In this document: one piece after another, positions 61,901-64,000 of the stretch
Position numbering within the stretch: the first letter of the stretch is position 1
Layout of the letters: every line of letters begins with the position of its first letter
DNA from: Ruminococcaceae bacterium UBA6413
GTDB taxonomy: Bacteria > Bacillota > Clostridia > Oscillospirales > Ruminococcaceae
Length of the DNA: 64,000 nt
Assembly (NCBI GenBank): GCA_002437415.1
Contig: DJPL01000004.1
Coordinates: 36,463-100,462 of the forward strand
Direction: 5' to 3'
Notes under the pieces: generated by a model
The model's database searches: none
What the model was told of the DNA's origin: nothing
What the model saw: the letters and a program-made list of their open reading frames with translations, nothing else
Translations under genes and position numbers: made by a program

Positions 61901-62170
61901 CTTGATTTCAAACTCTGTTCCGTAAAGGTTTCTTTCACGGGTCAGGCGAGGAATGTAGAACTCACGCCGTTCCTTTTTTGCTTTTTCGGTAACGAAGGTC
62001 GGAGAGGTAAAAATAAAGCGGAGTTCCTCAATCTGTGACAGCTGCTCTTTCAGCTCCTGAAAGGCATAGATAGAGAAGCAAGCAGCCGCAATGGACACTT
62101 TGCTGCCTTGCTTGATTTCTACGGACAAATCGTCTTTTAGAGTCTTTGTTGTGTTGTTTATAAGCTCCAT
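58931..62170 (-). CDS. SNF2-type helicase with N-terminal PLD-like domain
   Basis: 1079 residues. Residues 1-180 look like the phospholipase-D-like domain found ahead of defence helicases (SKVSIAAACFSIYAFQELKE), but no HKD motif is visible, so nuclease activity is doubtful. The helicase shows Walker A ADSVGLGKT (265-273), DESH in LVVIDESHNFRN (355-358), SATPVNN, and the C-terminal lobe IATDCISEGQNLQDCDYLIN with RIIQRFGRIDRIGS. It should move on double-stranded DNA. It is the first gene of the DUF4391-TIR-Mod-Res run and may act as sensor or motor. Confidence 0.88.
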   Translation of the reverse strand: MELINNTTKTLKDDLSVEIKQGSKVSIAAACFSIYAFQELKEQLSQIEELRFIFTSPTFVTEKAKKERREFYIPRLTRERNLYGTEFEIKLRNELTQKAIARECAEWIRQKVTFKSNVSDKSIQGQIVVDGVGYTPINNFTTVELGCEKGNVISTTIVKDESLARTLLADFNEIWNDSKVLQVVTDEVIDSITAAYNENSPDFIYFVTLYNIFNEFLEDVSEDVLPNEATGFKESKIWGMLYNFQRDATLAIINKLEKYNGCILADSVGLGKTFTALAVIKYYENRNKSVLVLCPKKLTNNWNTYKDNYVNNPIAADRLRYDVLYHTDLNRTHGTSNGLDLGRLNWGNYDLVVIDESHNFRNGGKLVENPDEDTKDNRYVTLMKKVIRAGVKTKVLMLSATPVNNRFNDLKNQLALAYEGHTDYIDEKLNTTRSIDEIFKNAQRAFNTWSKWEPCDRTTENLLKMLDFDFFEVLDSVTIARSRKHIQKYYDMADIGTFPTRLKPISLRPHLTDLKEAISYNEIFEQLMLLTLTIYTPTHYILPSKMEKYAELYGDNKVNVGFTQANREQGIRRLTAINLMKRMESSVYSFNLTLTRIKDLINSTIETIDRFDKHSGTTLDLTDISDVDEFDAEDQNSDELFSFGRKVKIDLADMDYVSWRDSLAKDADVLELLTLLVGDITPEHDSKLQELFRVIDNKITHPINEGNKKLIIFTAFADTAGYLYDNVSRYVKDRYGLNTAMVSGSVEGRTTCPKLRADLNTVLTCFSPISKDKELLMPGDETEIDVLIATDCISEGQNLQDCDYLINYDIHWNPVRIIQRFGRIDRIGSRNKVIQLVNFWPDVTLDDYINLKAKVETRMKIVDMTATGDDNLLSDEEKTDLEYRKAQLKRLQDEVVDIEDMTTGISIMDLGLNEFRLDLLDYIKHHPDIDKTPFGLHSVVPASEDTPAGVIYVLKNRSNSVNIDNQNRLHPFYMVYIGNDGEVICDHLSPKQMLDKMRFLCKGKTEPIPEAYKPFNKETRDGRNMSQLSKLLGDAIASIIEVKDESDIDSFLGGGQVSFLSNEIKGLDDFELICFLVVR

Positions 62171-62188
62171 TTTTCTACACCCATCCTA

Positions 62189-62194
62189 ATTATA
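62189..62194 (-). promoter_or_regulatory. Possible extended -10 promoter before the helicase gene
   Basis: On the minus strand TGCTATAAT, an extended -10, lies in the 51-base gap between abiEii and the helicase. No good -35 box is seen and the leader would be only about 12-15 bases. It could give the defence genes an expression separate from AbiE. Confidence 0.35.
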
Positions 62195-62221
62195 GCAAAG
62201 TCAGTGTCCCATAAAACGGAC

Positions 62222-63220
62222 TCACAGTGTATTTATCTCATCTTCAAGATGTTTTACTGCTTCCAAGATCACATCAAAATCCGGTTTTTCGCCGTAAATC
62301 ATATTCTTCATATGCTCATAGTCGTCTTTGAGGACTTTGATATTTTTCTCGCTTGGTATCAATTTCATTGTACCGGGTTTGGCTTCGTCGTATCTTGCCC
62401 ACGAACAACGGTAGAATTTATCCTTAAAACGCACAACTTTATCGAGCAGGTCTAAGTCTGTGAAAGCCTCAGCTTTTACGGGCGAATTTGCCATACAATA
62501 AAGATCATAATAATGACGGGAATATCTTGTTGGCAAGGCGCTGTTTTCGGGGCGGTATGCCTCTCTATGTAAAATCGTAACCTTTTCCCAAAATGTGCGT
62601 TTCGGCAATACGGTCAATATCTCGGTGCTCGGTTGCTTGAAAAGTCTGCCGTACTGCTCGGCGGCATAAGGGGTAATTGGCTTTTCTTCCGCCGGGGTCC
62701 ACGCCGCAAGCGCTCCGATTTCAAGACGAATCACAGGCAGAATCGCCGAATCGTCAAAGCTGCGGTTATAAGCAAAAACCACCGTTTGAGGGTCATCGTC
62801 CTCTATATAGCAATTTACATTATAGGAAAGTTCGCTTTGCAAGTCCGCAATAACAGCAGGCATAAATTCGTTTCTCAAAAACGCTTCGGTCTTTGCGCCT
62901 GCCTCTTTATTAAAGGCGTCCTGTTTAGTGTTGCTTCTGTCCGCCCACGGCTCGTCCTTTTCGTAGCCGAGAACACGCCAGTCAAGAATTAAGTCAATAT
63001 CCTCGGAAAAGCGTTCAATCAAGCCGTATGACTTTGAAAGGCTTGTGCCGCCCTTGAAAGCAATATTATTTTTCCATGCGCAGTGGTGAAAAAGATAATC
63101 AAGCATATAGCACACCCAAAAATCTTTTTCAATAATAGCATCGGTCATACCCATTTTAGCGGCTGTGTTGTGAAACAGAGCCTTTTTATCGATTTCGTTA
63201 AGTTTTGCAATATCTCTCAT
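62222..63220 (-). CDS. AbiEii-type nucleotidyltransferase toxin
   Basis: 332 residues. The MNT/AbiEii core is plain: FKGGTSLSKSYGLIERFSED followed by IDL, with G57-G58-T59 and D74-x-D76 as the metal-binding pair. DYLFHHCAWKNNIAFKGG precedes it, and the late KRTFWEKVTILHREAYR is typical of the family. AbiEii transfers nucleotides to block growth during phage infection. It overlaps its antitoxin by one base, the normal AbiE order. Confidence 0.87.
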   Translation of the reverse strand: MRDIAKLNEIDKKALFHNTAAKMGMTDAIIEKDFWVCYMLDYLFHHCAWKNNIAFKGGTSLSKSYGLIERFSEDIDLILDWRVLGYEKDEPWADRSNTKQDAFNKEAGAKTEAFLRNEFMPAVIADLQSELSYNVNCYIEDDDPQTVVFAYNRSFDDSAILPVIRLEIGALAAWTPAEEKPITPYAAEQYGRLFKQPSTEILTVLPKRTFWEKVTILHREAYRPENSALPTRYSRHYYDLYCMANSPVKAEAFTDLDLLDKVVRFKDKFYRCSWARYDEAKPGTMKLIPSEKNIKVLKDDYEHMKNMIYGEKPDFDVILEAVKHLEDEINTL

Positions 63221-63834
63221 TACTTGTCACCTTTGCAAATTACTTTAATGTATTCATAAACCCATGAAGTGGCGGATTTTGCTTCCGTCAGCATCTTTTT
63301 TTTCTCTTCTTCGCTGAGTGCTTTTTTTAAGCGGCAAATGATTTGCTCAGATACATTGTTCTTGCCGAGTGCTTTCAGTGCCTGAATAGTCAGCGCCGTT
63401 TTATAGGAAAGCTTAGATATTTCCTTATTCGTTGTTCGCTTGAATTTTATCACGGTGTTGTCAAAAGAATATTCTTTATACGCACCGTCCGACACATATA
63501 CCCACTGAGAAGGAACTTGAGTTGAGAGCCCCAAAAGATTCAGCGCTGTATCGCCGCAGGGAACAATCGTCCAACCGAAATTGCGGGCAAGTGCATGAGC
63601 AACCTTATTCGGTGACGGTGCAACGGTTTCGCCGAGCAGTTCGTTATATTCCGGCTTATAATAAACGCCGAACAGTATTTTTTTGACAAGCCCTTCGTCG
63701 GCAAGGCGAAGCAATGCCATATTAACAGTCTTTTTATCGGTAATATCGGTAAAATCTGTTGACACAAAAACAGAGCCGTTTTCAGACTTTGTTATTATAT
63801 TTCGTATTTGGTTTAGATAATTCGGTCGCTTCAT
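63220..63834 (-). CDS. AbiEi/DUF6088-type antitoxin and autorepressor
   Basis: 204 residues. An N-terminal winged helix (GSVFVSTDFTDITDKKTVNM with ALLRLADEGLVKKILFGVYY) is followed by the DUF6088/AbiEi body (PSPNKVAHALARNFGWTIVP, GLSTQVPSQWVYVSDG). AbiEi proteins neutralise AbiEii and repress their own promoter. GGAAGGTGCATTGGA precedes ATG. The promoter holds three copies of a likely operator. Confidence 0.84.
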   Translation of the reverse strand: MKRPNYLNQIRNIITKSENGSVFVSTDFTDITDKKTVNMALLRLADEGLVKKILFGVYYKPEYNELLGETVAPSPNKVAHALARNFGWTIVPCGDTALNLLGLSTQVPSQWVYVSDGAYKEYSFDNTVIKFKRTTNKEISKLSYKTALTIQALKALGKNNVSEQIICRLKKALSEEEKKKMLTEAKSATSWVYEYIKVICKGDK

Positions 63835-63874
63835 TCCAATGCACCTTCCGTAAGCAGCGGTGTTATACGAATTT

Positions 63875-63938
63875 ATTATACACTATTTTCTACGAAAAAT
63901 CAAGCATTTACAGAAAATAGTGAGCGCTATTTTCTACC
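63875..63938 (-). promoter_or_regulatory. AbiE promoter with three operator-like repeats
   Basis: On the minus strand TTGATT (63903-63898) and TATAAT (63880-63875) are spaced by 17 bases. The word GTAGAAAATAG(C/T)G occurs at 63938-63925 and at 63893-63881, where it fills the spacer, and inverted at 63911-63922. AGAAAATAG and CTATTTTCT form a 9-base inverted repeat. This is the arrangement expected for AbiEi autorepression. Confidence 0.78.
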
Positions 63939-63955
63939 AAACATTTTGAATGCGC

Positions 63956-63983
63956 AAAAAGCGGAGCCGAAGCCTCGCTTTTT
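63956..63983. terminator. Bidirectional terminator-like hairpin at the right edge
   Basis: AAAAAGCG and CGCTTTTT enclose GAGCCGAAGCCT, which pairs in part. It may end a gene coming from the right or insulate the AbiE promoter. Confidence 0.6.
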
Positions 63984-64000
63984 CAGATATAAATCAGTTC

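Larger units (their letters stand above)
41112..64000. mobile_element. Integrated mobilizable element with defence cargo (right end outside the window)
   Basis: All genes from 41315 to 63834 run on the minus strand. They include a large serine recombinase at the left edge, a ParB-like gene, a MOB relaxase, a MobC-like gene, an oriT-like region and a sigma-like regulator, then a long defence and accessory cargo. Recombinase genes of this class usually lie at one end of their element, so the left att site should lie in 41112-41314, a stretch with no gene. The exact boundary and the target site cannot be seen. No conjugative secretion genes are present, so it would be mobilizable rather than self-transmissible, unless these lie to the right. 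Confidence 0.7.

Noticed and set aside
51809..62170. BREX, DISARM or CBASS
   Set aside because: No PglZ/BrxC, no DrmB or type-specific DrmA, and no CD-NTase gene is seen; Mod is beta class with a type III Res.

Overview
The window reads as a chromosome segment of a low-to-mid GC Gram-positive anaerobe, most likely a gut Clostridia member of the Oscillospiraceae/Ruminococcus type. The grounds are GGAGG-type ribosome sites, TTGACA/TATAAT promoters, a Gram-positive set of housekeeping genes, and a serine-recombinase/MOB element of a kind common in gut Clostridia. This placement is inference from gene style, not from a marker gene.

Positions 1-22.8 kb are ordinary chromosome. They hold the end of an ABC-transporter partner gene and an unusual ABC exporter, a glycolytic cluster (pgk, tpiA, gpmI), rimI and polA on the minus strand, an aspartate kinase, a DUF115-like protein, thyA, a DEDDh exonuclease, a sialate O-acetylesterase-like enzyme, malQ, pth, mfd and a small membrane protein. 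The gaps carry short interspersed repeats that recur at 6.6 kb and 10.1 kb, and a duplicated hairpin after lysC.

Positions 23-36.3 kb hold aroK and then a plus-strand surface-polysaccharide operon of about 12.5 kb. It has one strong promoter (23570-23598) and one strong terminator (36279-36317). It encodes a 2-keto-3-deoxy-sugar kinase, three dTDP-sugar enzymes (RfbA, RfbB, RfbC), a short-chain dehydrogenase standing where RmlD would be expected, an RgpF-like protein, a GT99-like and a GT52/polysialyltransferase-like transferase, a WcbI-like acyltransferase, a CMP-Kdo synthetase (KdsB) and a pyruvate-aldolase-like/DUF115 fusion. Together they suggest a glycan holding a dTDP-6-deoxysugar and a CMP-activated keto-deoxy acid, which is unusual for a Gram-positive.

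Positions 36.3-41.1 kb hold a secreted protein, an ECF sigma factor with its DUF4367 partner, an autoregulated TetR gene, a flavodoxin-like protein and three small accessory genes.

From about 41.1 kb to the right edge every gene is on the minus strand and belongs to an integrated mobilizable element. Its core is a large serine recombinase, a small protein, a ParB-like protein, a MOB relaxase, a MobC-like protein, an oriT-like region and a sigma-like regulator. Several of these genes are damaged: a TGA at relaxase codon 7, an ACG where mobC should start, and an in-frame TAG in a zinc-ribbon gene. The cargo is a tight defence operon: AbiEi/AbiEii, a PLD-like/SNF2 helicase, DUF4391, a coiled-coil TIR protein, a type III Mod methyltransferase, a coiled-coil membrane protein and a type III Res subunit. 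After it come a 34-residue-repeat protein and another large accessory protein. The helicase-DUF4391-TIR-Mod-membrane-Res arrangement is the best candidate for an undescribed system. The right end of the element lies outside the window.
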